Shown: positions 1-11,816 of the stretch, piece after piece
Position numbering within the stretch: position 1 is the stretch's first letter
Layout: each line of letters begins with the position of its first letter
Source of the DNA: Thermoflexibacter ruber
Lineage (GTDB): Bacteria; Bacteroidota; Bacteroidia; Cytophagales; Thermoflexibacteraceae
Reading direction: 5' to 3'
Assembly (NCBI RefSeq): GCF_900113045.1
Contig: NZ_FONY01000015.1
Location: 45,786-109,785, forward strand
DNA length: 64,000 bases
The notes under the pieces: model-generated
Seen by the model: the letters and a program-made list of their open reading frames with translations, nothing else
What the model was told of the DNA's origin: nothing
Database searches by the model: none
Made by a program: the position numbers and the translations under genes

Positions 1-1450
1 TTAGTACATTGAGTAAAAGCAACTGCCCCTGCGCCAAAACCGTCATTATCGTTGTCCAGATACCATTGTGTATTTGGATTAATAGCAGCATCATTGTCGT
101 TGCAATCTGTATTGTTTGCTACGTAGCCAGTAGGCTTGGTACAACTTGTCTGAGTGATAGCAGAATTACCAAATCCATCGCCGTCAGCATCACGATACCA
201 TGTAACAGGGGTATCGGTAATGCTTGCATCATTATCGTTGCAATCTGTATTGTTTCTTACATAGCCAGTAGGTCTGGTACAACTTGTCTGAGTAATAGCA
301 GGATTTCCAAATCCATCGCCATCTGCATCACGATACCATGTAACAGGGGTGGTAGTGATAGTTGGGTCAGTATCGTTACAGTCTTGGTTATTATTTACAT
401 AATTACCCACAGGCTTATTACATTGCGTTGCAAATACTGCCCCTGCACCAAAACCATCTCCATCATTATCCGCATACCATCTTGTATTGGGATGAATGGA
501 GGCATCGTTATCGTTACAATCCGTGCTATTAGCTACATAGCCACTTGGCATAATACAAGCGATTATTGAGTTGCTCGGATTGCCAAAGCCGTCCCCGTCT
601 GCATCACGATACCACATCGCAGTAGGTCTATTATTCGCATCATTATCATCACAATCTCCCCCTTGTCTGATGTAGCCAGTAGGTTGAGTACATTGTATTC
701 TCGTATCAGCATTGTTACCAAAGCCGTCCCCGTCTGCATCGCGATACCATACCGTTAAAGGATTGATACCTGCATCATTGTCGTTGCAATCTGTATTATT
801 TAAGACATACCCCGAAGGTTGAGTGCAAGACTGCACTCTCAAAGTAGTACTTGGATTACCAAAACCATCTCCGTCTGCATCGCGATACCAGAAAGTCTGC
901 GGGTTAATCGTCTGATTTGTGTCATCGCAATCTAAGTCATTGTCCACATATCCAGCAGGGGCTTCGCAGGATTGTACACTCATAAGTGGATTTCCGTATC
1001 CATCATCATCATCATCTAAGTACCAAATCTTGTTGGGGGTAACGGCAGCATTGGTATCATCGCAATCTTCATTATTTTCTACATACCCGTTTGGCTTGAT
1101 ACAAGCTCTTACGAAATCACTGCTACTACCAAAGCCATCGCCGTCTGCATCACGATACCAGACTGTTTCTGGATTTATTTCAGGGTCGTTATCGTTACAA
1201 TCTGTATTGTTAGCTATGTATCCATTGGGTTTTGTACAGGATTGTATTGATTGACTTGGATTGCCAAAACCATCTTCATCATTGTCAGCATACCAAGTAG
1301 GTATTACCTGCGAAGGATTATAGACATCAGGACAGTTATCTGTTCCATTGGCTACATATCCAATAGGCTGAAGACAATTTGCAACAGAATTATTAGGGTC
1401 TCCAAATCCGTCTCCGTCTTGGTCTCTGTACCATACAGGAATGGTTTGAC
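1..1450 (-). repeat. Eleven MopE/thrombospondin-type calcium-loop repeats
   Basis: Coding tandem repeats of about 45-47 codons within the giant protein. Each has W-Y-x-D-x-D-x-D-G-[FY]-G, then a Cys, a G-Y-V segment and D-C-[ND]-D-x-D. This fits the MopE-type putative metal-binding motif (PF11617). Variants include WYLDNDNDGFGAG and WYADNDEDGFGNP. The array continues past the left edge. Confidence 0.85.
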
Positions 1451-4400
1451 TTGGGTTAAAAACTGTAGGACAGTTATCTACGTTATCAGCAATACCGTCG
1501 CCGTCTGCATCATTGGGAGCAGTAACTGTCAGTGTAAAGTCAGTAAAAGCAGACTTACCACCGGGGTCGGTTGCGGTTACCCTTATAGGATACGCGCCTA
1601 CTACACTTGCTATACTTACATCAAATCTTCTTAATGCGCCATTAAAAGTAAGCCAAGCAGGGAGAGGATTACCATTAGTAAGTGTAGCTGTGTAGATAAG
1701 CGGGTCGCCATCTATATCCGCAAAAGTATTAGCCGCGAAAGTAAAGTTAGTAGCTGTCCCTTGTGTTACTGTACGATTAGGAATAGGATTGGACACAAAA
1801 GGCGTATTGTTCACTGCGGATTGGAATGAATGAATTTGTATAGCATTAATAACAGGATTATCCCTACTTCCCTTAACAAAGCTAATATTTAGCTGTCCAT
1901 CTGTTACATTTACATAAAAAATCCTGCGAATGGCGATATGCCTACCCCCAGCGGTGGCAAACATATCAAAATTATTTAAGACTCTTTGCCCTTCTATGTC
2001 CACATGAAAGACACGTGCATTAGTAGCATTGTGAAACATTTCTGCAAAGTGCAATACTACTATGTACCTCCCGTTAGTAACAGTTCTGTTAAAGTGGAAA
2101 GTATTTGAACTCCAAGAATATCTTTGATATATAGCTTGGTCATATCCACCCGTATTACTAACCGCTGCAGTTTGGCTACTTCCCGAGATAGTCGCAGGGC
2201 TGGTAGGAGTAAAACTTGAGGCATTGCCAGGGGAGAAACTTACTCCATTCGTATTGATTGCAGGACCGTTAGCATTCAAAGCAAAAAGCAGAGGATGGTC
2301 TAATGGATTAGGACATGGAGAAGTTCCTATCGCTACGTTACGAGTAGTGCTACAGCCAGTTGCATCGGTAACCGTAACAAATATATTGTTAGAGGCAGGC
2401 AATCCAGAAGCTATTGTACCCGTTAAGGTCTCATCGTGACTCCATGTTACAGTGTAAGGAGATACTCCACCTGTGATGTTGCTTACCATAACACTGCCAT
2501 CATTACCAAAGCAAGTAGCATTAGTAACAGTGGTTGTGAATTGTATGTTAGATACTCGTTGTCCAATAGTAAATACATTAAATACCTCACAGCCATTAGT
2601 AACATTTTCTTTTACATAAAAGCTATAAGTTCCAGGAGGGATATTGGTAAATATTGGAGAAGTCTGATACGCTCCAAATTTCCCCATTTTGTATAGTAGT
2701 GGATTACTTGTATTATGTGCCTGTAATTCTAATGAACCACCCACATTTCCAGAGCAAGAAGCTAAAGTAATATTGTTAGCCGTCAGAGTTATAGAAGTAT
2801 TTGTATCGAATCTATATATTTCTACACCACTAATAGCAGGGCGATTCACTTGTGATTTTACTTCCAGATTAAGTGTCCCATCGCTTACAGGAACGATAAA
2901 ATCTTTGACCAAGGCATGTTTGAATCCAACTTCTTTGAAAATATCAAAACCCGTGAGTACAGGATTGTTTTCAAGGTAAATGTCATTGACCCTTTGACCA
3001 CTCCTGCTAAAGAAGTTTTCAGCAAAGTGTATCCTCACCCAATATACTCCATTGGGGAGATTTTGGTTAGTAGGAGTTTTAAATTCGTACCTATAACCTA
3101 CCAAGTCAGTATTGGTCGACATATAAGAGCGATAGAGCGCATCATCTTCGGTAGCGTGTATTTGAGTGCTTACATCGCTGACGTTATCCAGTTTAAAATT
3201 GGTACTTTTTCTGAAAGGTTGGTCTGGCACCCACGTTTTGCCATTAATTACCATATTGCCATCGGCTGTATTTCTTGCGAACTTAATCCTATGAATAAGA
3301 TTAGCATTATAACAATTTGTCTTGGCTATGCCATACAAAGGCACGCGCAAAGGAGAATTAGCACTGTTATAATGTATCAATAAATCCGCATTCTTCAGCC
3401 CAATAAGTTTAGGGTTAAACCTCACACTCATAGTAGTAGTTTCTTGAGGCACCAAAGTCGTTTTTACAGGCAGGGAAGTACCAAACTCATCTGCAGTTGC
3501 TCCAACTATCTCAACGCGCGAAATAACAATATTAGGGTCCGAAGAACCATCAGAGTAACCAGATAGACCTCCATTTTTAAGAGTAAGATTGATGGTAGTA
3601 CTGCTTCCTACATCTCTGGCAATGTCATTGTTGCTAAAGTCTATATGCTGAACATTGGTAAGTAAAGGAGAAGAGTGAGCCGAGCCAAACTCAGGACGAA
3701 TGTTAGAAACTACAAAAGCATCATCATTGTAGTCAAAATTGGCAGTAGCACTAAGATAGTCATGCGACATGATGAAGGTATTAGGCACTATGTCACCTTT
3801 GGCATTTCTAAGTTTCCAAACTCTTACACCCACTAATCCTCCATAGTTCAACGTTCTATCTGTATAGTCATTAACAAAACTCATAATAAAGGGGACGTCA
3901 TCTCCATTAAAAACAGGATTGAAGGTAGCCTCTGCTGGGTCACCAAAATTGCCTTTGGTAGCATTGTAAGTCGTTACATTTCTTCTTGGTAATAAAGACT
4001 GACCATCTGCTGCCACATGGCTGGTCAATCGAGTCCTTGTTGTTCTTGGCTGCCCTTTACGATGCCAAAAACTACTCGCCCCACTTGTGCAACAATTATG
4101 AAAAGCGGCAAGTTGCCTAACATACACAGGTTTATCTTTATCTACTCTAACAAAAGTAGCTGATACTACCTCGTCTGCAATGGGGGTGTCAATGTTTCCA
4201 TGTCTTGTTGAGGTGAAACCTGTTGCTGTTTTTAATCCAAAAGCATCAATAATTTCATTGATGTTGGGTTCCATGTTATTTTCATCAAAAAGTTGCCATA
4301 GCCCATGCAAATAGATAGTCTTCTCAGGCCACTGTTCTACATCATTAGACTCTATTTTCAGGGTTTCATGCATAACCATACGCTCATAATCTCTATTTGA

Positions 4401-7400
4401 GGGATTTGTACCGCCTTGAGTTGCGATAAATCTGATTTGTACATTGATAAATTTATCTGGAGCAATGCTTGCTGGCAAGTGCGTATTAGGATTGAATGGC
4501 TGTTCATTAAATCTAAAAATCTCGAATCTGGTGGGGTCAGAGATAGTAAGTTTTGAAATAATTAGATTGCCAACCCCATTGTTATGCAATCTAAGTGTTA
4601 CGATATCATGCATTCCGCCGGGTCCTGTTCCAAAGTTAGGTACAAAGTTTTGTATCCTTGAGAAAGTCAAGTGGTCGTCTTCGGGGAAACCGTCCATATT
4701 TTGAGCATAAAGCTTCGCTCCATTAGAAGGCACTCTAATCACAATAACGGTATATTCGTGAGTACTAATAACTTGATTAGTAGCGGTAGTTACCCTTCCA
4801 ATTAGCTTATACGTTCCCGGTTCGTCAATGATGATAGCCCCTAAGTAATCCCTAAAAGCACCTCCATTCACACTATATTGTGTAGAAACTACATTCAGGC
4901 TCGGGTTTAATATATTAATTCTTGCGGTTACTCTATTGCGATATACATTAGGCTCTTGCATAACGCCTTCAAATGTAATATTGATATTTTGAGGGACTCG
5001 CAGAAGCGTAATAGTCGCAATACCATTATTATCTCTATCATATTCAGAGACATACATATTCCCTGTTACAGGGTCTTCTGTCACTTCCAATGGATTGTCA
5101 AAGGAAGTCATGCCTTGCAAACCCGTAGTTGCTCTAATAATATCTTTAGTGGTTGCATCTGGTTCTAAAACAATCAAATCGCTACCACCGCTAAATCTCG
5201 CTACAATAATTTTATTTTTTAGAATACCGCCAAAAGCAATATCATTTTTATATTCTATCACTCCATTAGGAGATTTATTAAATTCAAAATCAAAAGCTGC
5301 CCCTCGGTAGTTAATATCTGGAATAATACCCGTTGGAAGTTTAGGGTTATCAATAGAACCCCTATTCATCACATATTCTCCTCTAAGCGGATTAGGATGT
5401 CCGTAATAACCTACATATCTTTGCATAGGTGTAGTACCCGTTTTGAAGGGAAGTTTGAATAGCCAATCTCTTTGAACTGGTGCGCCAGTAGTAGCTGGGA
5501 TAGCAGGTCCGCTGTAAAATGTTCCATCTGGTCTTCGCATGCCTGTTTCAGAGGCAGGGGTATTCCCTCCTGCCGCAGTTCCGTTAGTTGGGGCGTATAA
5601 AAAGCCATTGGAATGCCACAACAAATCATAAGTATTACGCAAGCCACTTGCATAAATCGTCAAAGGAGAATCATTTGCATACGGGTTGTAAGTGCCATCT
5701 GACATAGTAAGCGAAGTAGTACTTGCCGCATTGATTATACTCCTATTGGAGGTAGTTCTCGCATCAAGTGGCTTTACTGTCAGTTTTTGCAAGTCCAATC
5801 TAAGAACAGCCCCACTCAATAGATGCTCGGGACGCATTCCCCATACTGCATCAGGGTCGCCTGCAGCGTTATTGCTCCCTTGTCCAATATACAAAGCTCC
5901 ATCCGGACCGAAAACCAAACTATTAGTAAGGTGGTCTTTGGTTGCTCTGGGCAAATTAATTACCAAGTCTTCTACTACCTCTAAATCTGCCCCAGAAAGT
6001 TTAGTGATTTTTCCATCCCACTCGGGACCGTTTTCTATGGTAGGAGAACTATGAGTTACATAAGCCACTAAATTGGTAGCTGTAGCATCAGGGGCGAAAG
6101 TCAAGCCCATAATGAATCTTGCACTATTCCCATTGGCTTTATAGATAGAATTTAATACCTGTTTTTGATAAAGTGTACCGTCTCCATTGACTGACCAACG
6201 AGTAATGGTACCATCCATACCTGATGCGTAAAGTTTACCATCAGGACCAAAGGTAAGTGTAGGGTATCTACCTAAGGCAGTAGAACCTAAATTTACTTTA
6301 TCGAACTTCACCGAAGACAAATCTGTTCCAACAGAAGGAGGGGTTGGAGGAACGCCTACTCTAAACAAGGCATTAAAAGGTACAAATGGAGTTCCCTTAG
6401 TAGTAGTTACTCCGTCTGTGATTACAAATCTATACCAAGTATTAGATTGTAAAGGGTTAGCGGCCGTAAATGTAATAGCATCTCCACCACCTGTGTCATT
6501 GATAGAAGAAGCCACCACATCTTCTACCTGATTCCCAATACCATCTAATCTGTATAGTTTTATATTAGTTGAATTAACAGAAGAAATTTCTATTTGTGCA
6601 TCTGCATTGTCTGGATAGATAATACTATTAGCTGATACAGAAAAAGGGAATATAAGGCTTACATTAGTTTGCCCGCTCGCAGGAGAGGATGCCGCTACAT
6701 AAGGTCGATTTCCTCCTACTATGTCCAAAGTAACATTCATCACGGCTGATTGGTAGCCACTGGCAGAGAAGGTAACTGTACTGGTATGTTGCCCAACAGG
6801 TAGCCCTGTACCATCTATTACAAAAGAAAACTCCGGGCTCCCTCCCATCACATGCGAATAGTTATTTAGTGGATTGCCTCCTTTCTTTATCCATGAAGTT
6901 GTTGTATTATTAGGATTCCTTGCATCAACATTTATTGTTATTGATTGATTGTTTGAAGTTCCTATATCTATACTACTATTAATAACTTGGTTTTGTGGAA
7001 TAGAAAATGAAAGATTACTGGAGGATAAAATAATATTAGGGTTAATTGTATTGATGGAAAAATCATCAAAGTTATATACTCTTTGACTGTTGGCGCTTCT
7101 ATGAGAAGCATAAATACCCGCAAATAACGCTCTATTTGTACTTCCGTTAATTCCTGTTACTATTTTACCATTTAAAATATTATCACTAATGTTATTTATT
7201 TTTGCTAATTGACTAAAAGTAACACCATTATTGGTACTATAAAATCCTGTAATGCTCTTTTCTGTTGGATTAATTAACATTCTAAAAATAATACTCCCTC
7301 CAGCCGCCACGACATTATTTACTGCACTTCCTGTATTCGTATTGGCGTTGTTCAGTTCATACACTATTTCTACATCATGAGATAAATTACCATCTCTTGA

Positions 7401-7882
7401 GGTAACATCTAATTTGATATAATTCCCTTCGTCTATGCCAAACCATATTCCTGCCTGCTCAAAAGTATTATTAGTAATGGTAGGAAGGTTCACCAACTTG
7501 GTAGTTATCTCGATATTATGACTCGAAGAAGGTTCTAAAGCTACTCCAAGTGCATTTATCTGACTATTTACTGAGTTGATAGCCAAACCGTTAGTGGTAG
7601 TGATACTTAGTAATCCACTATTTAAGCTAATTCTTGTAGGGTCATATCCCTTAGCATTAGGCACCGTATTTCCACCATTGGTAGGTCTATCCACCATAGT
7701 AAAACCCGTATTGCCCATTCCACCTTCACTCCCATTAAAAGTGAGAGTATAGGGCGTACTCACTTTGAGTTGATTACAGTTTAGGGTACTGATGTCTGGG
7801 CATTGAGCAAGAGCGGCAAATCCTGATAAATAAATTATCAGTGATGTTAAAAATGATACTCTAATTGTAAAGTTTTTCATAT
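1..7882 (-). CDS. Giant secreted surface protein (propeller, malectin, MopE-like repeats); partial, frameshifted near start
   Basis: Reading the minus strand gives about 2,620 codons open to the left edge. Read from ATG 7882, the frame stops after 11 codons. An AGAGAG run (7859-7864) carries two bases too many; removing one AG restores a signal peptide (MKNFTIRVSFL...GFAALAQ) joined to the long frame. Approximate order: LamG/concanavalin-like region (45-275), Ig-like region (295-510), glucose/sorbosone-dehydrogenase-like beta-propeller (515-915), ASH/DUF1573-like segments (about 1090-1500), malectin domain (1525-1680), SprB-like repeat (1770-1813), second malectin (1863-2020), cadherin-like domain (2027-2123), a thrombospondin type 3 motif, then at least 11 repeats of the WYRDADGDGFGNP...C...GY...DCNDND type. 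The role is probably cell-surface carbohydrate binding with calcium-stabilised stalk repeats (inference). The C-terminus, where a sorting domain would be expected, lies outside the window. The frameshift may be real, phase-variable or a sequencing error. Confidence 0.85.
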
Positions 7883-8698
7883 CAAAAAGATTTAGCACCA
7901 TTCCATTTAGGTTTAGAAAACAGTATCGTAATATGTAGTAAAATGATATTTAGATGTAGAAACAGATATCGTATTATCTCATTATTTTTTAATATTAATT
8001 AGAAAATTTCATAGTAAAACCTGAAAATTCTAAACAAATATAATACATTATTTTTCTTGTAATAAATTTATGAGAAGTTTTTTTGCTGACTGCCTAAAAA
8101 AACTTCTGTAAATTATACTTTATATAAAAAAAGTCTAATTGCAAGAATGAGTTTTGAAAACTTACAATTACATAAATTATTAGATATTTACAAAATAAAA
8201 TTTCTCTATCCTGATGCTATGATAAAGATATTTCTTGTAAACTCATGCTAAGTAACGTAAAAAGCAAGATTATGGATTCATTTTATTAGCAATTTTATTT
8301 TAAAAATATTAACATTATAAAAAAAATACAATTACATACTTAGATTAATACAATTAAAGCATAGAATAAAAATTGCATTTTTCTAATTTATAATATAAAT
8401 AAAATAATAAGAAGTATACTTCTAATTATGTTATCATTACTTGTTTAACAAGTAGTGATGAGATAAAAAATATTCATAATTATAAAAAATATTACTTGCG
8501 TCTGATAAATTTTGGGCAGGATATTAAAAATATGATGATACAGAAAAAAATGGTATTTATTTGGAGAGAATGGAAAGAAAATAAAACTAATTGATGAGCT
8601 ATCAATCTATTTTTGCAGATTATAAATTTGAAATCAATAACTTTGCCTGTTTTTTTACCTATTTTTAACCTTTACCTAAATTTAAAGTAGCTTAACTA
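7883..8698. other. AT-rich divergent intergenic region
   Basis: Spacer between the divergent giant gene and the GT2 gene, with no credible ORF in either direction. It holds a perfect 12-bp palindrome GAAGTATACTTC (8411-8422) and a hairpin (8433-8459). A TAAATTTG match to the Bacteroidota -7 consensus TAnnTTTG lies at 8623-8630, about 70 bp before the GT2 start, but it has no well-spaced -33 box. Confidence 0.4.
8433..8459. repeat. Inverted repeat / hairpin
   Basis: Arms ATCATTACTTGTT and AACAAGTAGTGAT are separated by one base with one G-T mismatch. It is followed by an A-rich stretch rather than a clear U-tract, so an operator or mRNA hairpin is as likely as a terminator. Confidence 0.35.
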
Positions 8699-9436
8699 AT
8701 GACTATTCAGAAATTATCTATTGTTATTCCTGCCTATAACGAAGGAAGAACTATTCATCTCATTCTCAATAAAATCAAAGAAGTAAACTTAATCAATAAT
8801 ATTTCCAAAGAGGTAATCATAGTCAATGACTGCTCGAGAGATAATACAGAAGATGCTATACTAAAATATATATCAGAGAATCAAGAACTTAATATCCAAT
8901 ATTTTAAGCATGAAAAAAATAAAGGCAAGGGAGCGGCACTTCATACAGGAATTTCAAAAGCTACAGGTGAGTATCTCGTTATCCAAGATGCAGACTTAGA
9001 ATACGACCCACAAGAGTACAATATTCTGCTTCAGCCTGTCATGCAGGGAGTTGCAGATGTGGTATATGGCTCGCGATTCATGGGAGGGAATCCACATCGA
9101 ATCCTATTCTTTTGGCATACGATAGGGAATAAATTTTTAACCTTCCTCTCTAACATGTTTACCAACCTAAATTTAACAGATATGGAAACTTGCTATAAGA
9201 TGTTTAAAACAGAAATTATCCAAAGCATTGATTTGCAGGAAAAAAGATTTGGGTTTGAGCCAGAGATTACGGCAAAAATTTCTCGTGTACCTAAAATCCG
9301 TATCTACGAAGTAGGCATTTCTTATTACGGTCGTACTTATGAAGAAGGGAAAAAAATAGGCTGGAAAGACGGTTTTCGCGCTATTTACTGCATACTTAAA
9401 TATAATTTATTTAGCAAAAAAACTTTTAAATCATGA
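8699..9436 (+). CDS. Family 2 glycosyltransferase (polyprenyl-phosphate hexose synthase type)
   Basis: 245 aa. The N-terminus LSIVIPAYNEGRTI is the GT2 nucleotide-binding start, and QDADLEYDP (about 97-105) carries the DxD metal site. METCYKMFK and the GFEPEIT segment are typical of dolichyl/undecaprenyl-phosphate glucose or mannose synthases. No C-terminal membrane segments are present, so the enzyme would act at the cytoplasmic face of the inner membrane, transferring a sugar from a nucleotide sugar to a polyprenyl phosphate. The stop overlaps the start of the following GtrA-like gene by 4 bp (ATGA), so the two are probably translationally coupled. The substrate sugar cannot be read from the sequence. 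Confidence 0.9.
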   Translation: MTIQKLSIVIPAYNEGRTIHLILNKIKEVNLINNISKEVIIVNDCSRDNTEDAILKYISENQELNIQYFKHEKNKGKGAALHTGISKATGEYLVIQDADLEYDPQEYNILLQPVMQGVADVVYGSRFMGGNPHRILFFWHTIGNKFLTFLSNMFTNLNLTDMETCYKMFKTEIIQSIDLQEKRFGFEPEITAKISRVPKIRIYEVGISYYGRTYEEGKKIGWKDGFRAIYCILKYNLFSKKTFKS

Positions 9437-9825
9437 GCGAAATCAGCATCACTATCTTGGTCAAATTTATCAAGTTTATTGTAGTGGGTGTGAATGGAAT
9501 GATAGTAGATTTTACAGCTACTTACTTTGTCAAAGATAAATTGCAGTGGAATAAATATATAGCCAATACTATTGGTTTCTTTATGGGAGCAACCAATGTA
9601 TATTTTATCAATCGAGTGCTTACTTTTGAAAGCAACAACCAAGATGTTTTTATAGAATACAGCAAATTTATTTCTATTTATGCTATTGGTCTTATTATCA
9701 ACAATTTGGTAGTTTATCTTGTGCATGGAAAACTCAACATAAAGTTTTACATCGCCAAACTTATCGCTATAGGAATTACTGCATTTTGGAATTTCTTTGC
9801 TAATTATTATTTCACTTTTAACTAA
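9433..9825 (+). CDS. GtrA-like membrane protein (PF04138)
   Basis: 130 aa with four predicted membrane segments: about 8-28 (FIKFIVVGVNGMIVDFTATY), 40-58, 78-98 and 105-126. It has the GtrA-family pattern with a VGxxG motif in helix 1 and FxxNxxxTF after helix 2. GtrA-type proteins are thought to flip or present lipid-linked sugars. Being coupled to the upstream GT2 gene is the standard arrangement, so the pair probably supplies a lipid-linked hexose for an envelope glycan or protein glycosylation (inference). Confidence 0.88.
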   Translation: MSEISITILVKFIKFIVVGVNGMIVDFTATYFVKDKLQWNKYIANTIGFFMGATNVYFINRVLTFESNNQDVFIEYSKFISIYAIGLIINNLVVYLVHGKLNIKFYIAKLIAIGITAFWNFFANYYFTFN

Positions 9826-9840
9826 CAAAAGTTTTATCTG

Positions 9841-11112
9841 ATGAAAAAAATCCTCACCAATCTCACTTTTTGGGTACTTACTGCCATTACCGTTGGCGTG
9901 CTTTTAGGGCATTTTAGACCAGATTTAGCACTTTATCAGGTGTTAGACGCTCCTATCAAAGGCAAATTTTTAGGGCAAGAGTTTGAGATTGGAGCAACCT
10001 TTAGCGAGTTTTTGGGTAAAACTTTTATCAGTATAGTCAAACTTTTCATCAATCCAATCATTTTCTTGACCATTACAGTCGGTATCGTAAGCATGGGAAA
10101 CCTGAAAAAGGTAGGGAAAGTAGGTGCAAAAGCCATTTTGTACTTTGAGGTAGTTACTACTTTTGCCCTTATCATAGGAATCATAGTTGCTAACTTGACT
10201 CGTCCCGGAGATGGAGTAATCACGGAAAGCATCAAAGGTGGAGATATTTCCAAATATACAAAAACAGCCCAAGAATTTAGTTGGTGGCAGTTTTTCATGG
10301 ACAATTCTACCTTGCAAGTCTTGGTTTTTGCTATTGTCTTAGGCATTTCACTAAGCAACTACCCCAAAAGGCAGTACATTTTAGATTATCTTGCCCCCAT
10401 TTCCAAGAAAGTTTTTTGGGCATTGCACAAAGTCATGCTTTTAGCTCCTATCGGTGCATTTGGCGGCATGGCTTTTACCATTGGGAAGTATGGTATTGCG
10501 GCATTATTTCCTTTGGCAAAGCTCATGGGTACGGTCTATGCAACTATGGCAATATTTATCTTTGCAGTATTATGGTATATTTTGAAAATGTATAAAATCA
10601 AGCTCCTTGATTTTCTGAAATATATCAAAGAAGAGTTGTTAATCGTGCTGGGGACATCTTCCTCAGAAGCTGCTCTGCCCTCACTCATGGAAAAATTGGA
10701 AAAAATGGGCTGTTCCAAATCCGTAGTAGGTTTGGTCGTCCCCGCAGGCTACTCTTTTAACTTAGACGGCACGACCATTTACCTCTCTATGGCAGTGATT
10801 TTTTTGGCACAAGTCTTTCATGTTCATTTAGATATTGCTCAGATTTTTACTATCATCGGAATACTCATGGTTACTTCCAAGGGAGCGGCAGGTGTAACGG
10901 GAAGCGGTTTTATCGTTTTAGCCTCTACGCTTACTGCTATCAAAGTCATACCCGTAGAGGGTTTAGCATTGCTCTTGGGCGTGGATAGGTTCATGTCCGA
11001 AGCCAGAGCCATCACCAATTTCATAGGCAACGGTGTAGCCACTATTTGGCTTGCCAACAATGAAAAAGAATTTGATAGAGAGAAAATGGAGAGGGTATTT
11101 GGACAATCTTAG
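9841..11112 (+). CDS. dctA: C4-dicarboxylate/cation symporter, DctA-like
   Basis: 423 aa, the usual length for the dicarboxylate/amino acid:cation symporter family. Eight membrane helices and re-entrant loops are expected. Diagnostic stretches are the serine-rich hairpin GTSSSEAALP (about 276-285), VVPAGYSFNLDGTTIY, SKGAAGVTGSGF (about 346-357) and GVDRFMSEARAITNFIGNG with the substrate-binding Arg/Asn residues. These match DctA more closely than GltP/GltT. It would import succinate, fumarate or malate with protons or sodium across the inner membrane. It follows the GtrA-like gene by 15 bp and may be co-transcribed with it. Confidence 0.9.
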   Translation: MKKILTNLTFWVLTAITVGVLLGHFRPDLALYQVLDAPIKGKFLGQEFEIGATFSEFLGKTFISIVKLFINPIIFLTITVGIVSMGNLKKVGKVGAKAILYFEVVTTFALIIGIIVANLTRPGDGVITESIKGGDISKYTKTAQEFSWWQFFMDNSTLQVLVFAIVLGISLSNYPKRQYILDYLAPISKKVFWALHKVMLLAPIGAFGGMAFTIGKYGIAALFPLAKLMGTVYATMAIFIFAVLWYILKMYKIKLLDFLKYIKEELLIVLGTSSSEAALPSLMEKLEKMGCSKSVVGLVVPAGYSFNLDGTTIYLSMAVIFLAQVFHVHLDIAQIFTIIGILMVTSKGAAGVTGSGFIVLASTLTAIKVIPVEGLALLLGVDRFMSEARAITNFIGNGVATIWLANNEKEFDREKMERVFGQS

Positions 11113-11118
11113 CACCTA

Positions 11119-11601
11119 CTACTCCATAGAAACCAGTCTTAGCGAGCTATCATTCTCTGTAGTCGCTACTAATTTATTGTCCGTGAGTTTATTAATAGTG
11201 ATTACATCTTCTATCTCATCTGACAGATGCAGAGTCAGTGTTTTCCCCTCCAGTTTCCACTTTCCTCTGGTAATTTGCTTACCTTCCCAAACAATGACCA
11301 AAGTTCCATTTTTTTTGAACTCAAAAGTGGTACTCCCAATGTGAGGAATAAAGTGCCACATTGCCTCCAAGCCGTTCCGTAGGTTTTGGTAGTGTGCTTT
11401 TTCTGAATTGGTGCCTGCGTTTTCTGTTAGAGAGTCTAAAACGAGAGCAGAGGAGTTCATTTCTTTGACTATTTCTACTAAATCAAACTTCCATTTCTTA
11501 TCCGTAAGTTTGCGAGCCTCTTGGGCTTGGGCGAGAGAAAAAGTAACAAAAAGGAAAAAGAAAGATAAAAAAATAACATTAAAAAGTTGCTTCAGTTTCA
11601 T
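11119..11601 (-). CDS. Secreted lipocalin-like protein
   Basis: 160 aa. Residues 1-26 form a Sec signal peptide ending in AQAQ. The mature part reads as a short beta-barrel: KKWKFDLVEI, FEFKKNGTLVI, GKWKLEGKTLTLHL, then a last strand pair. This is the pattern of Bacteroidota lipocalin-like proteins (lipocalin_4/DUF4923 type). The C-terminal half resembles the C-terminal domain of the GumN-type protein at 34112-35425. It converges on dctA with 6 bp between the stops. Ligand unknown. Confidence 0.75.
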   Translation of the reverse strand: MKLKQLFNVIFLSFFFLFVTFSLAQAQEARKLTDKKWKFDLVEIVKEMNSSALVLDSLTENAGTNSEKAHYQNLRNGLEAMWHFIPHIGSTTFEFKKNGTLVIVWEGKQITRGKWKLEGKTLTLHLSDEIEDVITINKLTDNKLVATTENDSSLRLVSME

Positions 11602-11816
11602 TGAGATAGATTAGTTTTTTTAATGCAGGAAAAATTTTAAATCGTAATTGATACGAAGTTCCTGCAAAATTTGTTGCAAAACTACGCATTAATTCTTAAA
11701 AAAATTGTACGATTGTGCAAAAAATAAGTAAATTTGGATTAGTCTATTTTATTGGTTACTTACCTTCATCATTTATACTATATTTTTATAAAACTTAGAG
11801 AAAAGCGTATTTTAGA

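Noticed and set aside
9-6054. Many plus-strand ORFs in the first 6 kb (Ile/Val/Ser-rich translations)
   Set aside because: They are antisense shadows of the repetitive surface-protein gene on the minus strand; they lack signal peptides, domains and initiation context.
9385-10718. Minus-strand ORFs opposite GtrA and dctA
   Set aside because: Antisense shadows of well-supported plus-strand genes with clear family signatures.
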